This document shows positions 33,210 through 40,643 of a stretch of DNA of 40,643 nucleotides, in pieces. The position numbers were made by a program, and so were the translations under genes. Origin of the DNA: Paracoccaceae bacterium. GTDB lineage: Bacteria > Pseudomonadota > Alphaproteobacteria > Rhodobacterales > Rhodobacteraceae. The stretch is from contig JANSYF010000030.1 of the NCBI GenBank assembly GCA_024742575.1, positions 1 to 40,643 of the forward strand, read 5' to 3'. The stretch's first letter is position 1. Each line of letters begins with the position of its first letter. A model generated the notes under the pieces. The model searched no databases. It was not told where the DNA came from and was given only the letters and a program-made list of their open reading frames with translations.

Positions 33210-33584
33210 ATGTTAGATTTGGGCCAGCAGACACGCAGACGGCGCATCGGGTTGACCCCGATGATCGACGTCGTGTTCCTGCTGCTGGTGTTCTTTATGC
33301 TGGCCGCACGGTTCGGTGTGACCGACGCGATCCCGGTTACCCTGTCCGGCGGTGCCACGCAAAGCTATGACGGCCCACCGCGCCTTGTGACGGTCCTGCC
33401 CGACGGACTGCGCGTCAACGGCATCGACACCACCGATCCGGTCGACGCCCTGACCCCGCTGATGGGCACCGACTCTGACATCATCATTCTGCGTGCAGGT
33501 GATGGGGCATCGGTACAAACCCTGCTTGACGCGATGGGCACACTGCGTGCAGCGGGCTGGCCCAACCTTGTGGTGCTGGAATGA
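33210..33584 (+). CDS. exbD: ExbD/TolR-family protein (first copy)
   Basis: A 124-residue bitopic protein. Its single N-terminal helix LTPMIDVVFLLLVFFMLAARF has the essential Asp of the proton path (PMIDVVFLLLVFF). A periplasmic domain follows (VTVLPDGLRVNGIDTTDPVDAL). It lies one base after exbB. The second copy follows with a four-base overlap. Confidence 0.9.
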   Translation: MLDLGQQTRRRRIGLTPMIDVVFLLLVFFMLAARFGVTDAIPVTLSGGATQSYDGPPRLVTVLPDGLRVNGIDTTDPVDALTPLMGTDSDIIILRAGDGASVQTLLDAMGTLRAAGWPNLVVLE

Positions 33585-33970
33585 GACGCCGTACGCTGAT
33601 CACGCCGCGGATGCGTCGTACCGCGCGCGAACCGATTGTGCCGATGATCAACGTGGTATTTCTGCTGCTCATCTTCTTCCTGATGACCGCGCAGATTGTC
33701 CCACCTGCGCCATTCGATCTGACCCTGCCCAATGCCAGCGGTGAAGAAGATGCGGGCCAAACCACGCTTTTCATCAGCGCCGACGGCGAAATCGCATTCG
33801 ACACTCACCAAGGCGATGCCGCCCTCGCCCTAGCTGTCGCAGCAACTGCCGACACGCCTTTGCGCCTTTATGCCGACGCGGCCCTATCCGCCCAAACCCT
33901 TGCCAAAGTGCTTGGCCAGTTGACCGCGCTTGGCGCGACACGGGTCGAGATCGTGACAGAGGGCGGCTGA
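33581..33970 (+). CDS. exbD: ExbD/TolR-family protein (second copy)
   Basis: A 129-residue paralogue of the gene before it. Its helix is IVPMINVVFLLLIFFLMTAQI, where the essential Asp is replaced by Asn (PMINVVF), so this copy may not carry protons by itself. A periplasmic domain follows. The pair would form a mixed ExbD dimer with one Asp and one Asn, as seen in several alphaproteobacterial ExbD1/ExbD2 pairs. It overlaps tonB by one base. Confidence 0.88.
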   Translation: MRRRTLITPRMRRTAREPIVPMINVVFLLLIFFLMTAQIVPPAPFDLTLPNASGEEDAGQTTLFISADGEIAFDTHQGDAALALAVAATADTPLRLYADAALSAQTLAKVLGQLTALGATRVEIVTEGG

Positions 33971-34959
33971 TGCGCATTATCGAGATCACCGCTTTCATAG
34001 CACTGTCCGGTGCGCTTCATGCAGCGACGCTTGCCATAGCCCCGTTTCCCGTTGGCGGAAGCAGCGGTGGCGATGGCGGCGCAGAAGATGTCACGCTGCA
34101 GGCCGCAACGCCGACACTGGCCGCGATGGTGCAGGACTGGGACCGCCCGCCAGAGGTGAGCACCGCACCGTCCTTGCTGCAGCCCAAGGCCACCCCGGCG
34201 CCAGACCGCCCGACAGCCGAGGCAAGTTCGGACATGCGCCCGCCACAGATGGCGCTGGCCACCCCAAGCGCCCCGCCGACCCTGCCACAGGCCGAAACGC
34301 GCCTGCCAGCGCCGCCCGTACCCTTGGCCGCGCCCGCCCCCGATGCGTTGGCCCTGCCCGAGACACGCGATCCAAGCCTGCCCAACCTGCCCCGCGCACA
34401 TTCGGCACCGCGCCTTGCATCGCCGCAACTGACGGCCCCGACCGATTTCGCCCGGACAGAACCGCAAGTGGACACAAGCCCTGCTGAGAGCCGAACCGCG
34501 CCGATCGCGTCGCTCCGCCCGGAACTGCGGCCGGAGCGTGTTGCAGCGACACCTGCACCGGTAAAGACACAGCAATCTGCACCGCGCCGGGCGCAAACGG
34601 CCAAGGGCAGCGGATCAACTTCGACCACAACCAAAGCAGCGACCCGTGCAGCCCCCGTGGCCAGCGGACCCTCCAAGGCACAGCTTGCACGGTTGGAACA
34701 ACAATGGGGCGCAAAGATCACGTCGGCGCTGCGACGCGCACATCGACCACCCCGAGGAACGCAGGGGACTGTGTCGCTGGTGATTGCGGTCACGCCATCC
34801 GGACAGGTGGCGGGTGTGTCAGTGGCCGCATCCTCGGGCAACAGCCGACTGGATCAGGCCGCCTTGGCCGCTGTCAAACGGGCAAGGTTTCCGCGCGCAC
34901 CCAAGGGACTGACGAAATCCAGCTATCGCTTCAGCCAACGATTGACCGTCGCGCGATAG
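33970..34959 (+). CDS. tonB: TonB energy transducer for the B12 system
   Basis: A 329-residue protein with an N-terminal membrane anchor (ITAFIALSGALHAATLAIA), a long Pro/Ala-rich periplasmic linker (about residues 60-230), and a C-terminal TonB domain (KITSALRRAHRPPRGTQGTV, then SSGNSRLDQAALAAVKRARFP and SYRFSQRLTV). It links ExbB/ExbD to an outer-membrane receptor that should be BtuB, encoded elsewhere. Position as last gene of the riboswitch operon suggests a dedicated rather than global TonB. Confidence 0.88.
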   Translation: MRIIEITAFIALSGALHAATLAIAPFPVGGSSGGDGGAEDVTLQAATPTLAAMVQDWDRPPEVSTAPSLLQPKATPAPDRPTAEASSDMRPPQMALATPSAPPTLPQAETRLPAPPVPLAAPAPDALALPETRDPSLPNLPRAHSAPRLASPQLTAPTDFARTEPQVDTSPAESRTAPIASLRPELRPERVAATPAPVKTQQSAPRRAQTAKGSGSTSTTTKAATRAAPVASGPSKAQLARLEQQWGAKITSALRRAHRPPRGTQGTVSLVIAVTPSGQVAGVSVAASSGNSRLDQAALAAVKRARFPRAPKGLTKSSYRFSQRLTVAR

Positions 34960-34999
34960 CGCTCCGTCGACGGAGCGCGGCGATGCGTCGACGCATCGC
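34959..34999. repeat. Two adjacent 20-bp perfect palindromes centred on GTCGAC
   Basis: GCGCTCCGTCGACGGAGCGC (34959-34978) and GCGATGCGTCGACGCATCGC (34980-34999) lie one base apart between the convergent genes tonB and mrp. The two share the centre GTCGAC but not the arms. Each can form a tight hairpin in either strand, so they may end transcription from both sides. Neither has a T-run on the plus strand. Confidence 0.75.
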
Positions 35000-35006
35000 A
35001 CCCGGC

Positions 35007-36074
35007 TCAGGCCATACCGCCCTTAATCAACCCTTGGGCAAGTTTGGCATAGGCCTCGGCCATCGGCCCATCCCCCGCCGCAATCGGGGCACCCCCATCG
35101 CCTGCGAGTCGCGTCTCGAGATCCAGCGGCAATTGCGCCAACAGAGGCACGCCGCGCGCCGAGGCTTCGGCCACCGTGCCACCAGACCCGAAGATGTGGC
35201 TTTTCCCGCCACAATGCGGGCAGGTGAACACGGCCATGTTCTCAATCAGGCCCAGCACCGGCGTTTTCAACGTCTCGAACATATCCAAAGCTTTGCGCGC
35301 ATCCAGCAGCGCCACGTCCTGCGGGGTCGACACCACGATGGCCCCCGAGGGTTGTGCCTTCTGGCAAAGCGTCATCGCCACATCCCCCGTGCCCGGTGGC
35401 AGATCAACGATCAGCACATCCAGATCGCCCCATGCCACCTGCCCAAGCATCTGCTGCAACGCTCCCATCAACATCGGCCCGCGCCAGACCACGGCTTTTT
35501 CCTCGGGCAGCATCAGGCCAATCGACATGATCGTGACCCCATGCGCCTTGAGCGGAATGATTGTCTGACCATCCGGGCTTTCGGGTTTTTGCGAAATACC
35601 CATCATGCGCGGCTGGCTGGGGCCATAGATGTCGGCATCAAGCAGTCCAACGCGGCGGCCCGCCCGCGCCAGCGCTACGGCAAGGTTGGATGACACGGTA
35701 GATTTTCCCACGCCGCCCTTGCCCGACCCGATCGCCAGAATCCGCGCCACGCCCGATGGTTTCAAAGACCCGGTCTGCGGTTTCATGTGTCCGCCGATTT
35801 TAAGCCCAGACGGTGGTTTCGCGGCCGGACCATGCGCGGTCAACGCGACCGTCACCTGCGAAACCCCCGGCAAATCCGCGACAACGGCCTCAGCCGCCTT
35901 GCGCACAGGTTCCATCAATCGGGCGATTTCGGGCGAAGGTGCTTCGATGACAAAGCGCACAACCGAGCCATCGATCTGAAGCGCCCTGACCAAATCACCC
36001 GAGATCAAGTCTTTGCCATCGGGAATCGCCACGCGCGACAGAGCTGTGCGAATCTGTTCGTTCGTTACGGCCAT
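35007..36074 (-). CDS. apbC: Mrp/ApbC-family iron-sulfur cluster carrier ATPase
   Basis: A 355-residue P-loop protein with an N-terminal FSCA (MIP18-like) domain (residues 1-85), a short linker, and a MinD-type NTPase domain. The deviant Walker A is GSGKGGVGKST (116-126), LLDADIYGPSQPRMMG follows, and FTCPHCGGK provides the CPxC iron-sulfur site. It transfers 4Fe-4S clusters to apo-enzymes. I take the ATG at 36074, not the TTG two codons upstream. It converges with tonB. Confidence 0.93.
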   Translation of the reverse strand: MAVTNEQIRTALSRVAIPDGKDLISGDLVRALQIDGSVVRFVIEAPSPEIARLMEPVRKAAEAVVADLPGVSQVTVALTAHGPAAKPPSGLKIGGHMKPQTGSLKPSGVARILAIGSGKGGVGKSTVSSNLAVALARAGRRVGLLDADIYGPSQPRMMGISQKPESPDGQTIIPLKAHGVTIMSIGLMLPEEKAVVWRGPMLMGALQQMLGQVAWGDLDVLIVDLPPGTGDVAMTLCQKAQPSGAIVVSTPQDVALLDARKALDMFETLKTPVLGLIENMAVFTCPHCGGKSHIFGSGGTVAEASARGVPLLAQLPLDLETRLAGDGGAPIAAGDGPMAEAYAKLAQGLIKGGMA

Positions 36075-36198
36075 GCTCAACCTTTCATCTTTGTGTCACA
36101 GAGATGACAGTCACATAGTCCGGTTTCAATCTGTTGCTGCGTAAACAGGCCCGTTAGCGCAAAACGCACAAATTTGAACCATTGGGCCTATGCAATTG

Positions 36199-36209
36199 CT
36201 GCATAGCAG
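36199..36209. promoter_or_regulatory. PhaR-like dyad CTGC-N3-GCAG upstream of ccaF1
   Basis: CTGCATAGCAG, within the longer dyad TGCTGCATAGCAGCA, sits 19 bases before the candidate -35. It has the same CTGC-N3-GCAG layout as the site in the phaC/phaZ promoter at 73-83. Confidence 0.5.
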
Positions 36210-36227
36210 CATTGAGGCAATTTTCCA

Positions 36228-36255
36228 TTGTGCAATCGCAGCATTTGCCTATCTT
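36228..36255 (+). promoter_or_regulatory. Candidate stress promoter of ccaF1-CcsR
   Basis: TTGTGC (36228-36233), 16 bases, TATCTT (36250-36255). The expected start near 36262 gives a leader of about 40 bases. In R. sphaeroides this locus is driven by RpoHI/RpoHII; the elements here are compatible but not decisive. Confidence 0.4.
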
Positions 36256-36300
36256 CAACTCAAGCGAACGGAAACATACAAATTCGAACAGAGCAGACAC

Positions 36301-36519
36301 ATGGCATACGAAACAAACAGTATCGGCGCAGTCGGCATCGGTATCATGGATCGGGTCAACACCCTGATCACAGAGGCCCGCGCCAAAGCAGCGCGCCGCA
36401 AGATCTACCGCGACACGCTTCGCGAACTCAGCGCACTGTCGCACCGCGAATTGTGTGATCTGGGATTGAACCATTCCGAGATCAAGCGCGTTGCGTATCA
36501 GGCAGCTTACGAAAGCTGA
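36301..36519 (+). CDS. ccaF1: DUF1127 small RNA-binding protein, CcaF1 homologue
   Basis: A 72-residue Arg-rich protein. Its C-terminal DUF1127 domain (RDTLRELSALSHRELCDLGL, residues about 39-58, then NHSEIKRVAYQAAY) is preceded by a helix with many Lys/Arg. In R. sphaeroides the equivalent gene (RSP_6037, CcaF1) encodes an RNA-binding factor involved in maturation of the CcsR RNAs that follow it, as here. The gene is co-transcribed with the four hairpins downstream if the promoter prediction holds. Stress induction through RpoH factors is expected from that system. Confidence 0.8.
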   Translation: MAYETNSIGAVGIGIMDRVNTLITEARAKAARRKIYRDTLRELSALSHRELCDLGLNHSEIKRVAYQAAYES

Positions 36520-36520
36520 A

Positions 36521-36595
36521 CGACATTCGGTGAGCATGGCCTTCGGGCCCCTCGCCAAACCGGCTCGGGCATCCTCTCCTCCTCCCTGGATGTCG
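36521..36595 (+). ncRNA. CcsR1-like small RNA
   Basis: Two hairpins: GGTGAG/CTCGCC enclosing GGCC-TTCG-GGCC (36529-36556), then GGCATCC/GGATGTC (36568-36594) with CCTCCTCCC (36578-36586) in its loop. The outer CGACAT/ATGTCG (36521 and 36590) can close the whole unit. The loop sequence mimics an anti-Shine-Dalgarno, as in R. sphaeroides CcsR RNAs. Confidence 0.8.
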
Positions 36596-36602
36596 TGAAC
36601 TC

Positions 36603-36639
36603 GACGGTGGCACCTCTCCTCCTCCCTGGTGTCACCGTC
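36603..36639 (+). ncRNA. CcsR2-like small RNA
   Basis: A 12-bp stem GACGGTGGCACC/GGTGTCACCGTC (one G-U pair) with a 13-base loop carrying CCTCCTCCC (36618-36626). Boundaries cover only the clear hairpin. Confidence 0.8.
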
Positions 36640-36700
36640 ACCCCATTCGGGCTGCGGCCCAGACGACATCGGCGCCCTCTCCTCCTCCCTGGGTTAGCCG
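36640..36700 (+). ncRNA. CcsR3-like small RNA
   Basis: A first hairpin GGGC-TGC-GGCCC, then CGGC...GCCG with inner CCC/GGG (36670-36700) and CCTCCTCCC (36681-36689) in its loop; the stem has a TTA bulge. Same two-hairpin plan as CcsR1. Confidence 0.75.
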
Positions 36701-36748
36701 TGAACTGAAACGGTGATCCCTCTCCTCCCTTGGGATCACCGTTTTTTT
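36701..36748 (+). ncRNA. CcsR4-like small RNA ending in the operon terminator
   Basis: The stem AACGGTGATCCC/GGGATCACCGTT (36709-36743) carries a variant loop TCTCCTCCC (one base from the motif) and runs into seven T residues. It is both the fourth CcsR hairpin and the intrinsic terminator. Confidence 0.8.
36709..36748 (+). terminator. Intrinsic terminator of the ccaF1-CcsR operon
   Basis: A perfect 12-bp stem with an 11-base loop followed by TTTTTTT. It is the strongest terminator in the window. Confidence 0.92.
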
Positions 36749-36879
36749 GTTTTTCCCGGCACAACGGCCGCCTAATTTTTTTTAATGGCACCCAAAAGCG
36801 ACCAGAACCGGTCGCTAATCTTTTGGATCGCGACACGTTTGCGTCGCACTTTTCCGCATCTTGCGGAGGTGCATTCACG

Positions 36880-37491
36880 GTGCGACACGACCCCTTACAA
36901 ACCATGCTCAAGGCGCTGGCAGCGATCTACGAAGGCGAAGCAGATCCGCAGGGCCCGCGTACTGCGCACACGCTTTTGATCACACCGTCGCCGGTGGCCT
37001 TTGATGCACGGCCCGCCTGTTTCCTCGACTCCGGAATTCGCAATGTTCTGCAAAGCAGCGCACATCCGGCAGCGTCGGCGATTTTGGCGGTACAGGATCG
37101 GTTGCCTTGGGGGTCAAACCCAGTTGAAGACAACACCGAAGCCGGTATCGCGGCCATGATCAGCGTTGCGACCTTGATGGGTCCCGAGGGGCCCATTCCC
37201 GCACCAAACGTGCGACTGGGTTTGGTCTATATGCGGCCTGATTGTTACTATCCGCTGCACATTCACGATGCAGACGAAACCTACGTGATCCTTGGGGGCC
37301 AAGCCCTTTGGACGGCAGGAGATGATGTTCAGATGCGCGGACCGGGCGATATGGTGCATCATCCAAGCCTGATGCCACACGCGTTCCGCACTGGCCCCGA
37401 AGGCTTTGTCGCGCTGTGGCGTTGGAGTGGCGACATCAACCTGCACTCATATGCCTTTGTCGAGGACGCCGAGACCGAGTTGCCCGCCTGA
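36880..37491 (+). CDS. Cupin protein of the DMSP lyase (DddQ-like) family
   Basis: A 203-residue single-cupin protein. The segment YYPLHIHDADETYVILGG (about residues 120-137) gives H-x-H-x4-E-x-Y, and MVHHPSLMPHAF supplies the later His, matching the metal site of the DddQ-type lyases that cleave dimethylsulfoniopropionate to DMS and acrylate. Length agrees with DddQ (about 200). Divergent members of this cupin family exist whose substrate is not DMSP, so activity is uncertain. I start at GTG 36880 with GGAGG ten bases upstream; the frame upstream runs into the CcsR terminator. Confidence 0.72.
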   Translation: MRHDPLQTMLKALAAIYEGEADPQGPRTAHTLLITPSPVAFDARPACFLDSGIRNVLQSSAHPAASAILAVQDRLPWGSNPVEDNTEAGIAAMISVATLMGPEGPIPAPNVRLGLVYMRPDCYYPLHIHDADETYVILGGQALWTAGDDVQMRGPGDMVHHPSLMPHAFRTGPEGFVALWRWSGDINLHSYAFVEDAETELPA

Positions 37492-37658
37492 CCACCGGGA
37501 GGCGCCCAAACCGAAGGCGTGCCGTTCAACGGTCACAGCAGTACGCCAACCATTTTCCCGCATGCCTTGGGTTTTCCTTTCCCCGCCCATTCGCTAGATG
37601 AGGCGCAACGGAATTCATGCGGCCCTGCCGGGGCGGCGAAACAGCGGGAACTGACCCC

Positions 37659-40643
37659 ATGGCGATGGAAAAGACATTCGACGCAAGCGAAGCCGAAACG
37701 CGGCTTTACAAGGCGTGGGAAGACAGCGGTGCCTTCAAGGCGGGGGCCAATGCCTCGCGCGAGGACACGTTCTGCGTGATGATCCCGCCGCCCAATGTGA
37801 CCGGGTCGCTGCACATGGGGCACGCCTTCAACAACACGTTGCAGGACATCCTTGTCCGCTGGCACCGGATGCGCGGCTTCGACACCCTCTGGCAGCCCGG
37901 CACTGACCACGCAGGCATCGCCACGCAGATGGTGACTGAACGCGAGATGGCCGCCAATGGCGAGCCAAGCCGCCGCGAGATGGGGCGCGAGGCGTTTTTG
38001 GACCGCGTTTGGCAGCAGAAGGTCAAATCGCGGGGCACGATCATCGGGCAGCTCAAGCGCCTTGGCGCATCCGCCGACTGGTCGCGCGAGGCGTTCACGA
38101 TGGGCGGTGCTGCCGGGGACCCGGATCGTGGCAACGGACCTAATTTCCACGACGCGGTGATCAAGGTCTTTGTCGACATGTATAGCAAGGGCCTGATCTA
38201 TCGCGGCAAGCGGTTGGTCAATTGGGACCCACATTTCGAAACAGCGATTTCCGATCTCGAGGTCGAGAACATCGAAAACCCCGGCCACATGTGGCACTTC
38301 AAATACCCGCTCGCGGGGGGGGCCACCTATACCTATATCGAAAAGGACGAGGACGGAAGTGTCGTGCTGGAGGAAGAGCGCGACTATATCTCCATCGCCA
38401 CGACGCGTCCCGAAACCATGCTGGGCGACGGCGCTGTCGCGGTTCACCCGTCGGATGAGCGGTACGCGCCAATCGTCGGGAAACTCTGCGAAATTCCGGT
38501 TGGCCCGAAAGAACACCGCCGCCTGATCCCGATCATCACCGATGAATACCCCGACCCCACCTTTGGCTCGGGCGCGGTCAAGATCACCGGTGCGCATGAC
38601 TTCAACGACTACGGTGTCGCCAAGCGGGGAAATATCCCGTGCTACCGCCTGATGGACACCAAGGCCCACATGCGTGACGACGGTGTGCCTTACGAAGAGG
38701 CGGCGTTGGTCGCCGGTGCGGTGGCACGCGGCGAACAGACCCTCACCGAAGCCGAGACCGACGCGCTGAACCTTGTGCCGGATCACCTGCGCGGGTTGGA
38801 CCGGTTCGAGGCGCGCAAGGCCGTGATTGACGAAATCACAGCCGAAGGTCTGGCGGTGATGACCCGCGCGGACAACCCAGTTCTGGGCCGTAAGTTGGGC
38901 GAAGATGACGACCCGTCCAAGCTGGTGCCACTGGTCGAAGCCAAGCCGATCATGCAGCCCTTCGGTGACCGCTCCAAGGTTGTCATCGAACCGATGCTGA
39001 CCGACCAATGGTTTGTGGACGCCGACAAAATCGTCGGCCCCGCGCTTGAAGCCGTGCGAAATGGCGATGTGAAGATCGTTCCGGAATCGGGCGAGCGGAC
39101 CTATTACCACTGGCTGGAGAACATCGAGCCGTGGTGCATCTCGCGCCAGCTTTGGTGGGGGCATCAGATCCCGGTGTGGTATGGCCTGAGCTTACCGGGA
39201 ATGGTCGGAGCGGAAGATAAAAATGAACTCTATGCTCAATTCGACGGTGGACCTGGTCCTGGTCAAGATCTATTCGGACCGAAAGACACCTATGAGGCCG
39301 GTTTTAGTTTTGAGGAAGTTTGCGAAAGATTCCGCGAAAAATTGGAGAAGCTCGGCCCACGCTTTGCGGATGTCGAAATAATCGAAGTTGATAATCAGCT
39401 AGCGGCGCGTAGTTGTATCCTTACGGCTTGGGAAAATGATGACCCAAGAGAAGGAAAGCTTCTGCGCTATGCGTTGTATCGCGATCCCGACGTGCTGGAC
39501 ACGTGGTTCTCCTCCGGTCTCTGGCCCATCGGCACGCTGGGCTGGCCGGAGCAGACGCCGGAGCTGGCCAAATACTTCCCCACATCCGTTCTGGTGACCG
39601 GGCAGGACATTCTGTTCTTCTGGGTCGCGCGGATGATGATGATGCAACTCGCCGTCGTCGATCAGATCCCGTTCAAGGACGTCTATCTGCACGGGCTTGT
39701 CCGCGACGCCAAGGGCAAGAAGATGTCCAAATCGCTGGGCAACGTCGTCGATCCGCTTGAGATCATTGACGAATACGGCGCGGATGCGCTGCGCTTTACC
39801 AATGCGGCGATGGCCTCGCTCGGGGGGGTGCTAAAGCTCGATATGCAGCGGATCGCGGGCTACCGGAACTTTGGAACAAAGCTTTGGAATGCGACGCGCT
39901 TTGCCGAGATGAACGGTGTGTTCGAGAACCGGACCCCCAGCGCCGACATGCCCCACGCCACCGCAACGGTGAACCAGTGGATCATCGGCGAAACCGCCCG
40001 CGTGCGCGGTGAGGTAGATGCAGCACTCGCCGCCTACCGTTTTGATGACGCAGCGGCGGCGCTGTATCGCTTTGTCTGGGGTAAGGTCTGCGACTGGTAT
40101 GTGGAATTCTCCAAGCCCCTGCTTCTAGACGAAGGCCCGCAAACAGCGGAAACAAAGGCAACCATGGCCTGGGTCATCGACCAGTGTCTGATCCTGCTGC
40201 ACCCGATCATGCCCTTCATGACCGAAGAGCTGTGGGCGGTCACTGGCGACCGGTCGAAGATGCTCGTCCATGCCGACTGGCCGACCTTTGGCGCCGACAT
40301 GATCGACGCAGAGGCCGACCGCGAGATGAACTGGGTGATCGGTCTGATCGAGGGCATCCGCTCGGCACGGCAGCAGATGCACGTGCCGGTGGGCCTCTAT
40401 CTGCCGCTGGTGGTCAAGGATATGGGCGATGCTGCAAAGGCCGCATGGGACCGCAACGAGGTGCTGATCAAGCGTCTGGCGCGGATCGACGAGTTGACCG
40501 TGGTCGATGCCTTCCCCAAGGGCTGCGCCACCGTGCCAATGGACGGCGCGACGTTTGGTCTGCCGCTGGCGGATATCATCGACGTGGCCGAGGAAAAGGC
40601 CCGTTTGGAGAAGTCGCTGCAAAAGCTCGCCAAAGAGATCGGC
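37659..40643 (+). CDS. valS: Valyl-tRNA synthetase, 3' end cut by the window
   Basis: A class I aminoacyl-tRNA synthetase that charges tRNA-Val and edits threonine. 995 codons are visible with no stop. The HIGH motif appears as HMGH in [15 protein letters not shown] (about residue 50), the editing domain has [20 protein letters not shown], and [13 protein letters not shown] is near residue 690. The C-terminal coiled coil ([18 protein letters not shown]) is beginning at the edge, so only about 50 residues are missing. Between GHQIPVWYG and [11 protein letters not shown] there is an in-frame insert of about 98 codons (39186-39479) with lower GC and rare codons. Start ATG at 37659. A 543-codon frame on the other strand is a shadow. 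Confidence 0.95.
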   Translation, partial: MAMEKTFDASEAETRLYKAWEDSGAFKAGANASREDTFCVMIPPPNVTGSLHMGHAFNNTLQDILVRWHRMRGFDTLWQPGTDHAGIATQMVTEREMAANGEPSRREMGREAFLDRVWQQKVKSRGTIIGQLKRLGASADWSREAFTMGGAAGDPDRGNGPNFHDAVIKVFVDMYSKGLIYRGKRLVNWDPHFETAISDLEVENIENPGHMWHFKYPLAGGATYTYIEKDEDGSVVLEEERDYISIATTRPETMLGDGAVAVHPSDERYAPIVGKLCEIPVGPKEHRRLIPIITDEYPDPTFGSGAVKITGAHDFNDYGVAKRGNIPCYRLMDTKAHMRDDGVPYEEAALVAGAVARGEQTLTEAETDALNLVPDHLRGLDRFEARKAVIDEITAEGLAVMTRADNPVLGRKLGEDDDPSKLVPLVEAKPIMQPFGDRSKVVIEPMLTDQWFVDADKIVGPALEAVRNGDVKIVPESGERTYYHWLENIEPWCISRQLWWGHQIPVWYGLSLPGMVGAEDKNELYAQFDGGPGPGQDLFGPKDTYEAGFSFEEVCERFREKLEKLGPRFADVEIIEVDNQLAARSCILTAWENDDPREGKLLRYALYRDPDVLDTWFSSGLWPIGTLGWPEQTPELAKYFPTSVLVTGQDILFFWVARMMMMQLAVVDQIPFKDVYLHGLVRDAKGKKMSKSLGNVVDPLEIIDEYGADALRFTNAAMASLGGVLKLDMQRIAGYRNFGTKLWNATRFAEMNGVFENRTPSADMPHATATVNQWIIGETARVRGEVDAALAAYRFDDAAAALYRFVWGKVCDWYVEFSKPLLLDEGPQTAETKATMAWVIDQCLILLHPIMPFMTEELWAVTGDRSKMLVHADWPTFGADMIDAEADREMNWVIGLIEGIRSARQQMHVPVGLYLPLVVKDMGDAAKAAWDRNEVLIKRLARIDELTVVDAFPKGCATVPMDGATFGLPLADIIDVAEEKARLEKSLQKLAKEIG

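Noticed and set aside
37533..39164. A 543-codon open frame antisense to the first half of valS
   Set aside because: It mirrors valS codons in a high-GC gene, has no recognisable domain, and the plus strand has all ValS motifs in frame.

Overview
The window looks like chromosome of a marine-type Rhodobacteraceae (Roseobacter-group) alphaproteobacterium. The evidence is high GC, alphaproteobacterial proteins throughout (UPF0262, DUF6476, DUF6324, MmcB, a RibBX-type riboflavin protein, a short RNase E/G), a tRNA-His without G-1/C73, a GTTC-N7-GTTC SOS box, and a ccaF1/CcsR small-RNA locus like that of Rhodobacter sphaeroides. I saw no prophage, transposase, CRISPR array or defence island.

Layout. 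1-4.6 kb: start of phaC (minus) diverging from the PHB depolymerase gene phaZ, then an orphan Acr3 arsenite pump, a Gfo/Idh/MocA dehydrogenase and the heat-shock sigma factor rpoH. 4.7-8 kb: an RluA-type pseudouridine synthase head-to-head with a DUF6476 membrane protein, tRNA-His, a GNAT enzyme, DUF6324, SOS-linked mmcB, a 6S RNA gene and a small membrane protein. 8.1-11.8 kb: ribBX-ribH-nusB, a zinc-ribbon protein, rlmB and tRNA-Tyr. 11.9-17.8 kb: glycerate kinase (plus) facing the minus-strand series infA-maf-rng-yacG-pxpB-pxpC-pxpA (translation start, quality control, 5-oxoproline use). 17.9-20.7 kb: a tightly overlapping five-gene operon (UPF0262, LMW phosphatase, NTF2-like, GNAT, nitrilase) of unknown purpose. 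20.7-30.6 kb: a BciB/FrhB-type iron-sulfur reductase with a PpsR/CrtJ-like operator, then the first half of the division and cell-wall (dcw) cluster, mraZ-rsmH-ftsL-ftsI-murE-murF-mraY. The cluster has a roughly 690-bp upstream region rich in candidate control elements: MraZ boxes, GANTC sites, a DnaA box and an UpsM-like leader terminator.

30.6-35 kb: a cobalamin riboswitch leading into btuC-btuD-exbB-exbD-exbD-tonB, apparently a vitamin B12 importer with its own TonB energising system. 35-36.1 kb: the Mrp/ApbC iron-sulfur carrier. 36.2-36.8 kb: ccaF1 (DUF1127) followed by four hairpins carrying the CCUCCUCCC loop, i.e. CcsR1-4 homologues ending in a strong terminator. 36.9-40.6 kb: a DMSP-lyase-like cupin and valS, cut by the window end, which carries an in-frame, compositionally odd insert of about 98 codons.

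The most interesting signals are regulatory rather than new protein systems: the ccaF1-CcsR locus and a PhaR-like site it shares with the pha promoter, the stacked elements upstream of mraZ, the PpsR-like operator before the BciB-like gene, and the valS insert. All function calls come from reading the sequence and family knowledge; no database search was run.
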